Positions 26,529 to 35,204 of a DNA stretch of 64,000 nt are shown piece by piece. The position numbers and the translations under genes were made by a program. The stretch comes from Thermostichus sp047462415 (GTDB lineage Bacteria > Cyanobacteriota > Cyanobacteriia > Thermostichales > Thermostichaceae). The notes beneath the pieces are model-generated. The model saw only the letters and a list, made by a program, of their open reading frames with translations, had not been told where the DNA came from and searched no databases. The number at the start of each line of letters is the position of its first letter. Position 1 is the first letter of the stretch. The stretch spans positions 1 to 64,000 of the forward strand of contig NZ_JANSJE010000013.1 of NCBI RefSeq assembly GCF_047462415.1, written 5' to 3'.

Positions 26529-28691
26529 TTGATTTGGCTGGTTGGCCTCGGCTTGTTCGGCAGCGCTTTTTGCCTCTTTTGGGGACAGTTGTTGGTGGGC
26601 AAGTTGCTGCTGCCGCTGTGGGGAGGATCCCCCCTGGTGTGGAACACCTGCCTGGCTTTTTTCCAGGTCACCCTGCTGTTGGGCTACCTGTGGGCAGACC
26701 GGCTGGGGCGTGGGTTGCATCCCAGGATGGGCGTGCTGATCCAGGGGATCTTGCTGCTGATGGGGCTGAGGCTTTTACCCTTTCAATTTGGGCTCTGCCT
26801 GCAGCCGGAAGGAGCGTGGCCCCCTCTCGCCCTCTTGGCAGACCTGGCTTTGGGAGCTGGGGTGCCGCTGTTTCTCCTGTCGGCGACGGCGCCATTGCTG
26901 CAACGGGGGTTGGCGGCAAGAAAGGTCGCGGAGCAACAGGGGCTGCGGGATCCCTATTTTCTCTATGTGGCCAGCAATGCCGGCAGTTTGGCCGGGCTGC
27001 TGGGTTACCCGCTGCTGCTGGAGCCCCGGCTGTCTTTGGCTGGGCAAACTCACCTGTGGACGGGATCCTACGCGCTGGTGGCAGCCCTGGTGCTGCTGAG
27101 CGGGGTGGGGCTGTTGGCGTCAGCGGCCCAGAGCACTGTGGGGGATCCCGACCCAGGATCCTTGGCAGTCTCCTGGGGAGAGCGCTGGCGCTGGGCGGGG
27201 CTGGCTTTTTTGCCGGCAGGCCTGTTGGTGGCGGTCACCACTTTGCTGACCACCGACGTGGCGGCGGTGCCCCTGTTGTGGGCCATCCCCCTGGGGATTT
27301 ATCTGCTGACATTCATGCTGGCTTTTGGGGGTATCTACCCCAGGAAGTGGATGTTGGGAACAACGGCTCTTCTGGCCTGCGGGGCAGTGGGGGCCCAGGT
27401 CTTGGGCTGGGTGAGGCCCGGTTTTTTGCTGCTGCTGCATCTGGTCACCTTTGGGCTGGTAAGCTGGGGCTGCCACAGCCAGTTGGCCTGCCGGCGCCCG
27501 CCGGTGGAGCAGTTGACGCAGTTTTACCTGTGGTTGGCTTTGGGGGGGAGCTTGGGGGGGATGTTCTCTGCCCTCTTGGCCCCGCAGGTGTTTGAGACGG
27601 TGCTGGAATATCCTCTGCTCTTGGGGGTGTCGCTGGCCGTGCTGGGGGGGCGGGTGGGCCTGTGGCTGGGGCTGGGGTTGCTCTTGCCCTTGCTGCTGTT
27701 GCGCTTTCGCCTGCCGGCGCTGCTTCACCGCGGCTCCGCCGTGGGCTTAGCCTTGGGGTGGGCGGTGCTGGTGTTCACAGGAGAGGGCAAGAGGGGATGG
27801 CTGCGGCGGCTGGGGACGATGGCGGGGTTGGTTGTGCTGCTGGGGCAACCCTGGCTGATGCCGGGACTGCAGGTGGTGGCCAGCCAGCGCAGCGCCTTTG
27901 GCCTCAACCGAATCGTGGAATACCAGACCGAGCAGGGATCCTTCCGCAGCCTTCTGCACGGCACCACCCTACACGGCAGCCAAAACCTGGATCCCCAAAA
28001 GGCCCTGCAGCCGCTGACCTATTTCGCCCGGTCTGGGCCGGTTGGGCAGGTGTTTGCGGCGTTTAGAGCTCAGGCTGCGGCTCTCCGGCCCGCCATTGCG
28101 GTGTTGGGGCTGGGGATCGGCACGTTGGCCGCCTACGCCCAGCCGGGGGATGAGTGGACGTTTTTCGAGTTGGATCCCACCGTGGCCGACTGGGCGGGCC
28201 GCTACTTCTCCTATCTCGATTGGGCCAGCCAGCAGGCGCAGGTACAGGTCATCCTCGGCGATGCCCGCCTCAGCCTCCAGAGGATCCCAGCGGGCAGCTA
28301 TGACTTGATGGTGATGGATGCCTTCAGCTCCGACGCCGTGCCGGTGCATTTGCTGACCCTAGAGGCCCTGACCCTCTACCTAAGCAAGCTCAAGCCCCAG
28401 GGTTGGCTGCTCTTCAACATCACCAACCGTCACCTCAACTTGGCCCCCGTGTTGGCCGGCCTGGCCGGATCCCTGCAGCTCCAGGCTTGGCAGCAGGCCC
28501 ACCGGGATCTGTCCTCTGACCAGCAACAAGCAGGGCTGGCCCCCTCCCACTGGGTGCTGATGGCCAACAACCCTGGAGCTCTGCAGGGCTGGCAGCCCCT
28601 TCTGCCCCAAGCCGGAGATCCGGTCTGGAGGGATGATTTTTCCAACCTGCTGCAGGTGATCCGTTGGCCCCAGATCCCCAGTTCCGAGTAG
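26529..28691 (+). CDS. Membrane-anchored spermidine-synthase-like protein
   Basis: 720 residues. About 12 hydrophobic helices in residues 1-440 (first: LVGLGLFGSAFCLFWGQLL) and a C-terminal class I methyltransferase-like domain of the spermidine synthase type (about 500-720): IAVLGLGIGTLAAYAQPGDE for SAM-like cofactor binding, WTFFELDPTVADWA, and DLMVMDAFSSDAVPVHL. Fusions of this kind are common, but their real reaction is not established. TTG at 26529 is the first start after an in-frame stop, and it directly opens the first helix. Confidence 0.82.
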   Translation: MIWLVGLGLFGSAFCLFWGQLLVGKLLLPLWGGSPLVWNTCLAFFQVTLLLGYLWADRLGRGLHPRMGVLIQGILLLMGLRLLPFQFGLCLQPEGAWPPLALLADLALGAGVPLFLLSATAPLLQRGLAARKVAEQQGLRDPYFLYVASNAGSLAGLLGYPLLLEPRLSLAGQTHLWTGSYALVAALVLLSGVGLLASAAQSTVGDPDPGSLAVSWGERWRWAGLAFLPAGLLVAVTTLLTTDVAAVPLLWAIPLGIYLLTFMLAFGGIYPRKWMLGTTALLACGAVGAQVLGWVRPGFLLLLHLVTFGLVSWGCHSQLACRRPPVEQLTQFYLWLALGGSLGGMFSALLAPQVFETVLEYPLLLGVSLAVLGGRVGLWLGLGLLLPLLLLRFRLPALLHRGSAVGLALGWAVLVFTGEGKRGWLRRLGTMAGLVVLLGQPWLMPGLQVVASQRSAFGLNRIVEYQTEQGSFRSLLHGTTLHGSQNLDPQKALQPLTYFARSGPVGQVFAAFRAQAAALRPAIAVLGLGIGTLAAYAQPGDEWTFFELDPTVADWAGRYFSYLDWASQQAQVQVILGDARLSLQRIPAGSYDLMVMDAFSSDAVPVHLLTLEALTLYLSKLKPQGWLLFNITNRHLNLAPVLAGLAGSLQLQAWQQAHRDLSSDQQQAGLAPSHWVLMANNPGALQGWQPLLPQAGDPVWRDDFSNLLQVIRWPQIPSSE

Positions 28692-28746
28692 GAATCGGAC
28701 TGTTCGACCCTTGGGCGAATGCACCAGCCTTAGGCAGCCCCGCAGC

Positions 28747-28794
28747 TCAAACAATCTTTACAACGCAGAGTTGGTATGAGTTATGATTGTTTGA
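28747..28794. promoter_or_regulatory. Perfect 10-bp inverted repeat upstream of FMN reductase gene
   Basis: TCAAACAATC (28747-28756) and GATTGTTTGA (28785-28794) are exact reverse complements with 28 bp between. The right arm ends 33 bp before the ATG of the reductase gene, so a regulator bound here would overlap the promoter. It has no T-tract and is not a terminator. Confidence 0.5.
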
Positions 28795-28827
28795 AACGTA
28801 ACTAATGCCTGCTCAGGAGCTCAGCTC

Positions 28828-29451
28828 ATGTCTCCTTCAACTTTGCAAGCCCTTACTGTCAATTCGCAAGCCGTCATGGCTGAAGCCTCTGGGGCTCGTT
28901 TCGTGGCCATCGGCGGCAGCTTGCGGCCCAATTCCTTGACTTATCAAGCGCTGGAGGTGGCGCGGCGCGAGTTTGAGAAGCTGGGGATCCCCTTGCACAT
29001 TCTCGATCTGCGGCAGATGAAGCTGCCCTTTGCGGATGGCTCGGAATCCTACGCGGACTATCCTGATGTGGCGCTTTTGCAGGCGACCATGAAGCAGGCG
29101 GATGGGATCCTCTTGGCCAGCCCGGAGTACCACGGCGGCATCAGCGGCAGCCTGAAAAATGCCCTGGATCTGTTGCGTTTTGAGCACCTGGAGGGCAAGG
29201 TCTTCGGGTTGATCAGCGTTTTGGGCGGTGAGAGCAACAGCAACACCCTCAACCAGATGCGCTTAATTGTGCGTTGGGTGCATGGCTGGGCGATCCCGGA
29301 GCAAATCGCCATTGGTCGGGCTTGGAGCGCTTTTGACGAGCAGGGCAATCTCAAAGACGAGAAGCTACAACAGCGCTTTCAACACTTTGTCCACAGCTTG
29401 GTGACCCACACCCACAAGTTGCGGGGGATCCCAGTAGTAAGGCCTTCCTGA
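28828..29451 (+). CDS. NAD(P)H-dependent FMN reductase family protein
   Basis: 207 residues with the flavodoxin-like fold: AIGGSLRPNSLTYQALEVAR (phosphate-binding loop, near residue 30), and ASPEYHGGISGSLKNALDLL (near 105), the FMN-binding motif of the family. Members reduce quinones, azo compounds or metals, or supply reduced flavin. ATG at 28828 is preceded by CAGGAG; a shorter start at MAEASG (residue 17) is possible since the first 20 residues are unconserved. A 10-bp inverted repeat lies just upstream. Confidence 0.9.
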   Translation: MSPSTLQALTVNSQAVMAEASGARFVAIGGSLRPNSLTYQALEVARREFEKLGIPLHILDLRQMKLPFADGSESYADYPDVALLQATMKQADGILLASPEYHGGISGSLKNALDLLRFEHLEGKVFGLISVLGGESNSNTLNQMRLIVRWVHGWAIPEQIAIGRAWSAFDEQGNLKDEKLQQRFQHFVHSLVTHTHKLRGIPVVRPS

Positions 29452-29630
29452 ATACCTGCAGGCCCTGGCTGCCCCTGTTGCTACCCAGCCCCTCAGCGGG
29501 GGGTTATAGTTATTCCCAGCCAGTGCAAGTCCTTTGCATGGCTCTTTAGCCAACTTTTTGGCAAAGAAGAGGAGGAGTTGAGAAGGTTTTATAGGGCATT
29601 GGCTAACCTGCAGAATCAATCCACACGGGT

Positions 29631-32510
29631 ATGGTTCAGTCTGTTCCCCCTTATTCCGATAGAGCTGGATCCCTGTCTCCCTGGGTAGCTCTGCAAGTAA
29701 CCTTGCAACAGATGCGGGAGCAGAGCGATGCCAACGCCCTCATTCAGCTCACGCTGGAGTATGTCAGGGCGGTGTTTGGGGCGCCGCTGATCTGGCTTGC
29801 TCTTTACGACTATGCCAATCACCAGTTGGTGGGCCAAGGGGGGGTGACCCTGCGGGAAGACGATCAAGCGCTCTTGCGAGCTCTGTATCCCCTGCAGCCG
29901 GGGGAGATCCTGGAGCAGGTGGTGATCGAACAGCGGCCCATCAGCGTGCCCGATCTTTCCCAGGAGCCGCGCATGGGCCTTTGGCAGCGGGAGGCCAGGC
30001 GCCTGGGCGGGATCCAGGGCTGCTTCATCTATCCCTTCTCGGCGGTGGGGCGGCGGCGCTGCCTGGGGATCCTGATGCTGGGATCCCAGATGTGGGGAGT
30101 TACCACCCGCGAGGACGAAAAGGCCCTGCTGGGGATTTTGCTGGGGCAGTTGGCGGCCTCGCTGCAAGAGCTAGAAAACGCTTGGCAACAGCAGACCGAA
30201 AAGCGCCTTGAGGATCTACTTCTGAGGTTGGGAACGGCGATGCGCCAGGCGGGATCCCTGCAGGAACGGGTCAGCCTGGTGAGGCAGGAGCTGCAGACGT
30301 TCCTGGGCGCCGTCCATATTCAGGTGTACTGGCACGAGCGCAGCCAGGGGCGGTTTGTTCCCCATGGAAGCGCCGCTAGGCCCAGCCAGCCACCCACTCC
30401 TGCCCCCATGTCCAGAGAGGCCAAAGCGGGAGCAGCGTCGCCAAAAGATGGCGGCCTTTCTCTGCGGGAATTGGGGGACATGTACTACACCCTCACCGAT
30501 GGCCAGGTGGTGGTGGGCGGCACGGGGACGACCCGCTCTGAGGTTCCCCCCAAGCTGATGCAGCAGTTGCGGGCTCAGGCGGTTTTGGCGGCCCCGATTT
30601 TGCTGGAGAGGGATCTGCTGGGGTTTATCTGGGTGCAATCGGAGCTGCCCCGCACCTGGCAAGCGGTGGAGCGACAGTTGGTGGCCGCTGCCGCCAATGG
30701 GCTGGCCTTGGCCGCCCCCCTGGAAAATCTGGATCGCCGCATTCGCCAGTTGGCCGACGACCAAGAGTTTGTCCACCAGGTGGGCCGTTCGCTTTACAAC
30801 CCAGCAGAGCTGCAACAGGCTCTCCAGCAAGCGGTGGTTGGCCTGGGGCAGCGCCTGAAGGCCGCTGTGGTGGCCGTGTTGACGGTGGATCCCGACAGGC
30901 CCATCCCCCGCCTCTTCTACGAGCACCGCAGCGAAGGCAAGCAGGCTTTGCCGCCGCAGTTTAGCCCCTTGAGCGAGCAAGACTGGCAGGATCTGCTGCG
31001 CAGCGAGGTGGTGGTGGCAGAAAACTACGACCAAGATCTGCGCCTGCTCTCTTGGCGGCAAGAACTGGCCCCTCTGGGGGTGCGCTCCCTCATGCTCACC
31101 CATACTCGGGTCGGCGGCGCCGTCAGCAACGCTGTCTTTCCGGAAGGGCTGCTCCTGGTATTACACCCCCAGCTACGGGCCTGGAGCCGGGAAGAACGGC
31201 AACTGCTGCGCGGGATCGCCCAACAAGTGGGGTTGCTCCTGCGGCACCTCCAATCGGAACAACAGCGACAACGGCAAGAACAACTGCTCAGGGGCCTGAT
31301 CGCCACCTGTCTGGCCCTGCAAAACCTGAACATCTCGCCCGTTGGCGACAGCAGTATAGAGTCCTTTCTCTACACCACCACCGCTCAACAGACGGCCCAA
31401 TTGCTGGGGATCCCGTTGGCTCTCGTAGTCAGTTGGCAGCCGGGGGAGAGCCGGGCCCAGTTACAGCCGCCCTTTGCTGCTGCCCCTGAGTTCTGCCCCA
31501 GCGGAGCCACCGAGATCGACCGCCAGGATCCGCTGCTGGCTTATGTGCTGCAGGCGGGGGAGCCCCTTCAGCTTGCCCAAGAAGAGATCCCGGCTGCCAG
31601 CCGCACCTGGCTCAATTCTGCCGGCCTGGGATCCTGGCTGCTGGTGCCCTTGGGCGAGACAGATCCCTCTCTGCCGGAGCCTCTGGGGGTTTTGATCCTG
31701 GGGGCAGAGGCAGGTAAGGTTTGGGATCCCGACGAGCGGGCGGCTGTGATGTTGATCGCCCAGACCTGCGCTTGGACGCTGCGGCGCTTGCTTTGGATGC
31801 AAACTTTGCAAGAGCAGCAGGAGGTGCTCAGGGAGTTGAACTGGTACAAACACCGCCGCCTGCTAGACCTACAGAATGCCCTCCTGGACGGCCTGCGCCG
31901 CTTGGGTCAGGTGCCGGAGATCCCCGGCGACGAAGCCACCCGCTGGCAAAAAGTGGTGGAGATCGGCAAGGGGCTGCGAGAGCTGACGGTCTCCACAGAG
32001 CCGTTGTTGCAGGCGGAAACCTGGCAGATCCAGCCACAGTTGCAGTCGGTATCTTTGGCTACTTTGGTGCGCAAAAGCCTGCGCCGGGTGGAGGGCCTGA
32101 CCCAAAAACGCAAGCTGTGGCCGCGGGCCCATGGGGACATGAGTCTGGCCATCCAGGGGGATCCCGGACGCCTGGAGATGGTGCTCTGGGAGCTGCTGGT
32201 GGCCGCCGCTTTGCGCAGCCCGGAAGGGGGGCGGCTGGATCTGTGGAGCCAGGCTGGCGAGGGCTATGCAGAGCTGCTGGTGGTGGATCAGGGCAGCTTT
32301 GACCCTCACCTGGCAGCGGCACTTCAGTTGGAGCCGGAGCGGGTGATCTACGCGGATCCTTTGCTCAAGTCGCCTTTGGCGGCCAGCCCCGGCCTGGAAC
32401 TCAGCTTATGCCAACGGGTGGTGCAGCGGATGGGAGGTCAGCTCTCCTTCTATCTGTCTGGGGATGGGCGCTCCGTTTCCCGACTGCTCCTGCCGCTGAG
32501 CCCAGCGTAG
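29631..32510 (+). CDS. Multi-GAF sensor protein with degenerate histidine-kinase tail
   Basis: 959 residues. Four GAF-like domains follow each other (about 15-185, 200-370, 380-550, 560-730), then a helical region with ELNWYKHRRLLDLQNALLDG (about 735) that resembles a dimerisation helix, and an ATPase-like end (about 810-955). In the ATPase-like part the expected N-box Asn is missing (MVLWELLVAAALRSPEGG) and no clear glycine-rich lid is seen, so kinase activity is doubtful. No chromophore cysteine in a CH context was noticed. Related proteins occur across cyanobacteria. ATG at 29631; no neighbouring response regulator. Confidence 0.72.
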   Translation: MVQSVPPYSDRAGSLSPWVALQVTLQQMREQSDANALIQLTLEYVRAVFGAPLIWLALYDYANHQLVGQGGVTLREDDQALLRALYPLQPGEILEQVVIEQRPISVPDLSQEPRMGLWQREARRLGGIQGCFIYPFSAVGRRRCLGILMLGSQMWGVTTREDEKALLGILLGQLAASLQELENAWQQQTEKRLEDLLLRLGTAMRQAGSLQERVSLVRQELQTFLGAVHIQVYWHERSQGRFVPHGSAARPSQPPTPAPMSREAKAGAASPKDGGLSLRELGDMYYTLTDGQVVVGGTGTTRSEVPPKLMQQLRAQAVLAAPILLERDLLGFIWVQSELPRTWQAVERQLVAAAANGLALAAPLENLDRRIRQLADDQEFVHQVGRSLYNPAELQQALQQAVVGLGQRLKAAVVAVLTVDPDRPIPRLFYEHRSEGKQALPPQFSPLSEQDWQDLLRSEVVVAENYDQDLRLLSWRQELAPLGVRSLMLTHTRVGGAVSNAVFPEGLLLVLHPQLRAWSREERQLLRGIAQQVGLLLRHLQSEQQRQRQEQLLRGLIATCLALQNLNISPVGDSSIESFLYTTTAQQTAQLLGIPLALVVSWQPGESRAQLQPPFAAAPEFCPSGATEIDRQDPLLAYVLQAGEPLQLAQEEIPAASRTWLNSAGLGSWLLVPLGETDPSLPEPLGVLILGAEAGKVWDPDERAAVMLIAQTCAWTLRRLLWMQTLQEQQEVLRELNWYKHRRLLDLQNALLDGLRRLGQVPEIPGDEATRWQKVVEIGKGLRELTVSTEPLLQAETWQIQPQLQSVSLATLVRKSLRRVEGLTQKRKLWPRAHGDMSLAIQGDPGRLEMVLWELLVAAALRSPEGGRLDLWSQAGEGYAELLVVDQGSFDPHLAAALQLEPERVIYADPLLKSPLAASPGLELSLCQRVVQRMGGQLSFYLSGDGRSVSRLLLPLSPA

Positions 32511-32520
32511 AGCACAGCCC

Positions 32521-33492
32521 TCAGGAAGACAAGATCCTCAGCAGCCAAAACAGGGGCAAGAAGGCCAGCACCCCTCGATCCAGCCGCCGCAGTTGTAGGC
32601 GGTGCCAGCGCAGGGGATGGTCGGGGCCGGTCAGCCCACGGGCTTGCATGGCCATGGCCATCTGTTCGGCCCGCAGGAGCAAGTTTTCAAAAAAGCGCTC
32701 CACCAGGGCCAGCAGGGTTTGCATCCCGCCCCGAAAACTGAGGGATCCCCAGCGCACATCCCGAGTTCGCACCGCCCGCACCAGGTTTTGCACCTCCTCC
32801 ATCACCAGCGGCAGAAAGCGCAGCGCCAAGGTGAGGGTGAGGATCACCTCCGCAACCGGCCATCCCCAGCGCTGGCAAGGTTGCAACAGTTGGCCGATCC
32901 CAGCGGTGATCTCCTCTGGGGCGGTGGTCAGCAAAAACAAGTTGGTGGCATAGAGCAGCGTAAAGATGAGGGTGCCCAGCCGCAAGGCCACCGACAGAGA
33001 ACGGCGCGACACCTGAAAGGTTCGCCCCAACAGGGACAATTGAACCAAGCGGTAGCGATAGGGCGTTGGCCAGGCACGGGTTTGCTCGCGCCAGGCGCGG
33101 TCTGGGGATCCCTGTTCTGCAGCCAGGTGAAGGCTATCGCGAACGCCGGGGATCCCGGTCAGCCCATAGCCCACCACCTGCACATCCTGCCGCTGCGGCT
33201 GCGGAAAGACCCCCAACCCATCTGGGGCCAAGCTGGTGATCCCAAAGGTGAGCAGGCTGAGAGCCAACACCAGAGCGAGTTGGCCTGACCAAACCCGGCG
33301 CGGCAGACGGGCTGCCACCGTCAAGAGCAAGAGAAGTGCCACCACCGCCAGGCGCCAGCCATTGCCGGCCAAAATGGGACTGAGCAGGAAGCTGAGCAGC
33401 CAGGCCAGCTTCACGCGCGGATCCAGGCAATGTAGCCAGGTGCGAGGCTCTTCCAGATAAATCCCCAGCGGGGCATTGCGCAGGATATCCAC
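32521..33492 (-). CDS. CbiQ/EcfT-like transporter membrane protein
   Basis: 323 residues with the energy-coupling-factor transmembrane pattern: LHCLDPRVKLAWLLSFLLSP at the N-terminus, membrane helices to residue 270, and the two coupling motifs near the end, AMAMQARGL (the usual A-R-G box) following LERFF-type helix. This family joins a pair of ABC ATPases to a vitamin- or metal-binding subunit. No ATPase or substrate subunit gene is adjacent, so it is probably a stand-alone EcfT sharing a module encoded elsewhere. GTG at 33492 is the start; a large loop (about 105-150) is longer than usual. Confidence 0.85.
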   Translation of the reverse strand: MDILRNAPLGIYLEEPRTWLHCLDPRVKLAWLLSFLLSPILAGNGWRLAVVALLLLLTVAARLPRRVWSGQLALVLALSLLTFGITSLAPDGLGVFPQPQRQDVQVVGYGLTGIPGVRDSLHLAAEQGSPDRAWREQTRAWPTPYRYRLVQLSLLGRTFQVSRRSLSVALRLGTLIFTLLYATNLFLLTTAPEEITAGIGQLLQPCQRWGWPVAEVILTLTLALRFLPLVMEEVQNLVRAVRTRDVRWGSLSFRGGMQTLLALVERFFENLLLRAEQMAMAMQARGLTGPDHPLRWHRLQLRRLDRGVLAFLPLFWLLRILSS

Positions 33493-33522
33493 GATCGGGC
33501 AAGCGGGAAACAGCCTATCTAT

Positions 33523-33554
33523 GTAAGCTACCCGACTCCGACCGCTGGGCGGTA
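33523..33554 (-). repeat. Solitary copy of the IS200/IS605 end motif
   Basis: A 32-bp match (about 29 identical) to the tnpB-distal IS end at 8431-8462, with the same CTACCCGACTCCGACCGC core and hairpin ACCGC-TGG-GCGGT. No tnpB or other element sequence follows on either side. Confidence 0.75.
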
Positions 33555-33648
33555 TTCAAATCACGGCCAAGAGAACACAACCCTCACTAGCCTTGGATCC
33601 CCCCTTGGCGGCATGATAAGAACGAGGGATCCGCAGAACAAGGCAAAA

Positions 33649-34812
33649 ATGGACGTGCAACTGGGCCGCAATCGGCAGGCAAGACGCGCTTATGGGCTGG
33701 ATGAGATCGCGCTGGCACCAGGCAGGCGAACTCTGGATCCCAGCCTGGTAGACACCCACTTCACTCTGGGAGGGATCCAACGGCCCATCCCCATCATCGC
33801 CAGCGCCATGGACGGCGTGGTGGATGTCAAGATGGCGATTTTGCTCTCCAAGCTGGGGGCGATGGGCGTGCTGAACCTGGACGGGATCCAAACCCGCTAC
33901 GCGGATCCCGACGAGGTGCTGGATCAGATTGCTGCGGTCGGCAAAGACGAGTTTGTTCCCCTGATGCAGCGCCTCTACAGCGAGCCCGTCAAGCCGGAGC
34001 TGATCCAAGAGCGCATCCGCCAGATCAAAGCCGCCGGCGCCATTGCCGCCGCTAGCTGCGTGCCCGCCCATGCGGCTGAATATGGGCCCCTAGTGGCGGA
34101 AGCAGGCGGAGATCTCTTCTTCGTCCAGGCCACCGTGGTTTCCGTCCATCACAAGGTGCCAGAGGGCATGCAAAAGCTGGATCTGGCCGCGTTCTGCCGC
34201 TCCATGCCCATTCCCGTGGTGCTGGGCAACTGCGTCACCTACGATGTCGCCCTGGAGCTAATGCAAGCGGGAGCTGCCGGCGTCTTGGTGGGCATCGGCC
34301 CCGGCGCTGCCTGCACCTCCCGCGGCGTGCTGGGGGTGGGAGTACCTCAGGCCACCGCCATTGCCGACTGCGCTGCCGCCCGCGACCAGTTCTTGGCCGA
34401 AACCAGCACCTACGTTCCCATCATCGCCGACGGCGGCCTGGTGACCGGCGGGGATATCTGCAAGGCCATCGCCTGTGGGGCCGATGCCGTGATGATCGGA
34501 TCCCCCTTGGCTCGCGCTCAGGAGGCGCCCGGTCGCGGCTTTCACTGGGGCATGGCCACCCCCAGCCCCGTTTTGCCCCGCGGCACCCGCATTCGCGTGG
34601 GATCCACCGGCACCCTGGAAGAGATCTTGCGCGGCCCCGCCCGCCTGGATGACGGCACCCACAACCTCTGGGGTGCCCTGCGCACCAGCATGGCCACCCT
34701 GGGCGCCGCCAACCTCAAGGAAATGCACCAGGTGGCGATCTGCATTGCCCCTTCCCTTTTGACCGAGGGCAAGGTGTACCAGAAGGCGCAGAGCCTGGGC
34801 ATGGGGAAATAG
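33649..34812 (+). CDS. GuaB3-type IMP dehydrogenase family protein
   Basis: 387 residues. The GuaB3 group lacks the CBS pair of normal IMP dehydrogenase and is reported in cyanobacteria to have IMP dehydrogenase activity, giving XMP for guanine nucleotides. Marks are MDVQLGRNRQARRAYGLDEI at the start, IPIIASAMDGVVDVKMAILL, and the catalytic-loop motif VGIGPGAACTSRGVLGVGVP with Cys near residue 225, then VPIIADGGLVTGGDICKAIA. ATG at 33649 chosen because family members start MD(I/V)QxGR; AAGG lies 7 bases upstream. The Val tRNA follows 34 bp downstream on the same strand. Confidence 0.93.
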   Translation: MDVQLGRNRQARRAYGLDEIALAPGRRTLDPSLVDTHFTLGGIQRPIPIIASAMDGVVDVKMAILLSKLGAMGVLNLDGIQTRYADPDEVLDQIAAVGKDEFVPLMQRLYSEPVKPELIQERIRQIKAAGAIAAASCVPAHAAEYGPLVAEAGGDLFFVQATVVSVHHKVPEGMQKLDLAAFCRSMPIPVVLGNCVTYDVALELMQAGAAGVLVGIGPGAACTSRGVLGVGVPQATAIADCAAARDQFLAETSTYVPIIADGGLVTGGDICKAIACGADAVMIGSPLARAQEAPGRGFHWGMATPSPVLPRGTRIRVGSTGTLEEILRGPARLDDGTHNLWGALRTSMATLGAANLKEMHQVAICIAPSLLTEGKVYQKAQSLGMGK

Positions 34813-34846
34813 CCCCTCAGGAAATGCTAGACTCAGGGAGCCGAGG

Positions 34847-34918
<72 letters not shown>

Positions 34919-35204
34919 TCCCCGCCTTAGCCCGTGGCTCAGCTTCAGGATACACCCGCTAGCCAGGGCCGGATCCCTGAGGTAAAGTAATGGGTATAGG
35001 GCCTGGAGCGTCTGCCGCCCTTGAGCCTCGCATTGAGTCTCGCTCAAAAAGTGTGTAAAGTGGTAGACGATGTAAGACAGGGCTGTACTATGTTCTTCTA
35101 GAATTCGCAACTGTCAGGCTCGCTCTAGAGTTGGGCAGTTGGGCATCGCTAGGAGACGTTGCCACAGCTAAACAGGTGTGAGGACAAAAAACAAGGAGAG
35201 AAAC
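34919..35204. other. Long leader/promoter interval before the porin gene
   Basis: 286 bp without a gene. It should hold the porin promoter and a long 5' leader; GGAG-type ribosome-binding bases sit just before 35205. No Fur box, riboswitch or terminator is recognisable to me here. Confidence 0.55.

Noticed and set aside
25433..27595. Plus-strand open frame of 720 codons
   Set aside because: It is antisense to the alpha/beta hydrolase and then out of frame with the membrane-bound spermidine-synthase-like gene.
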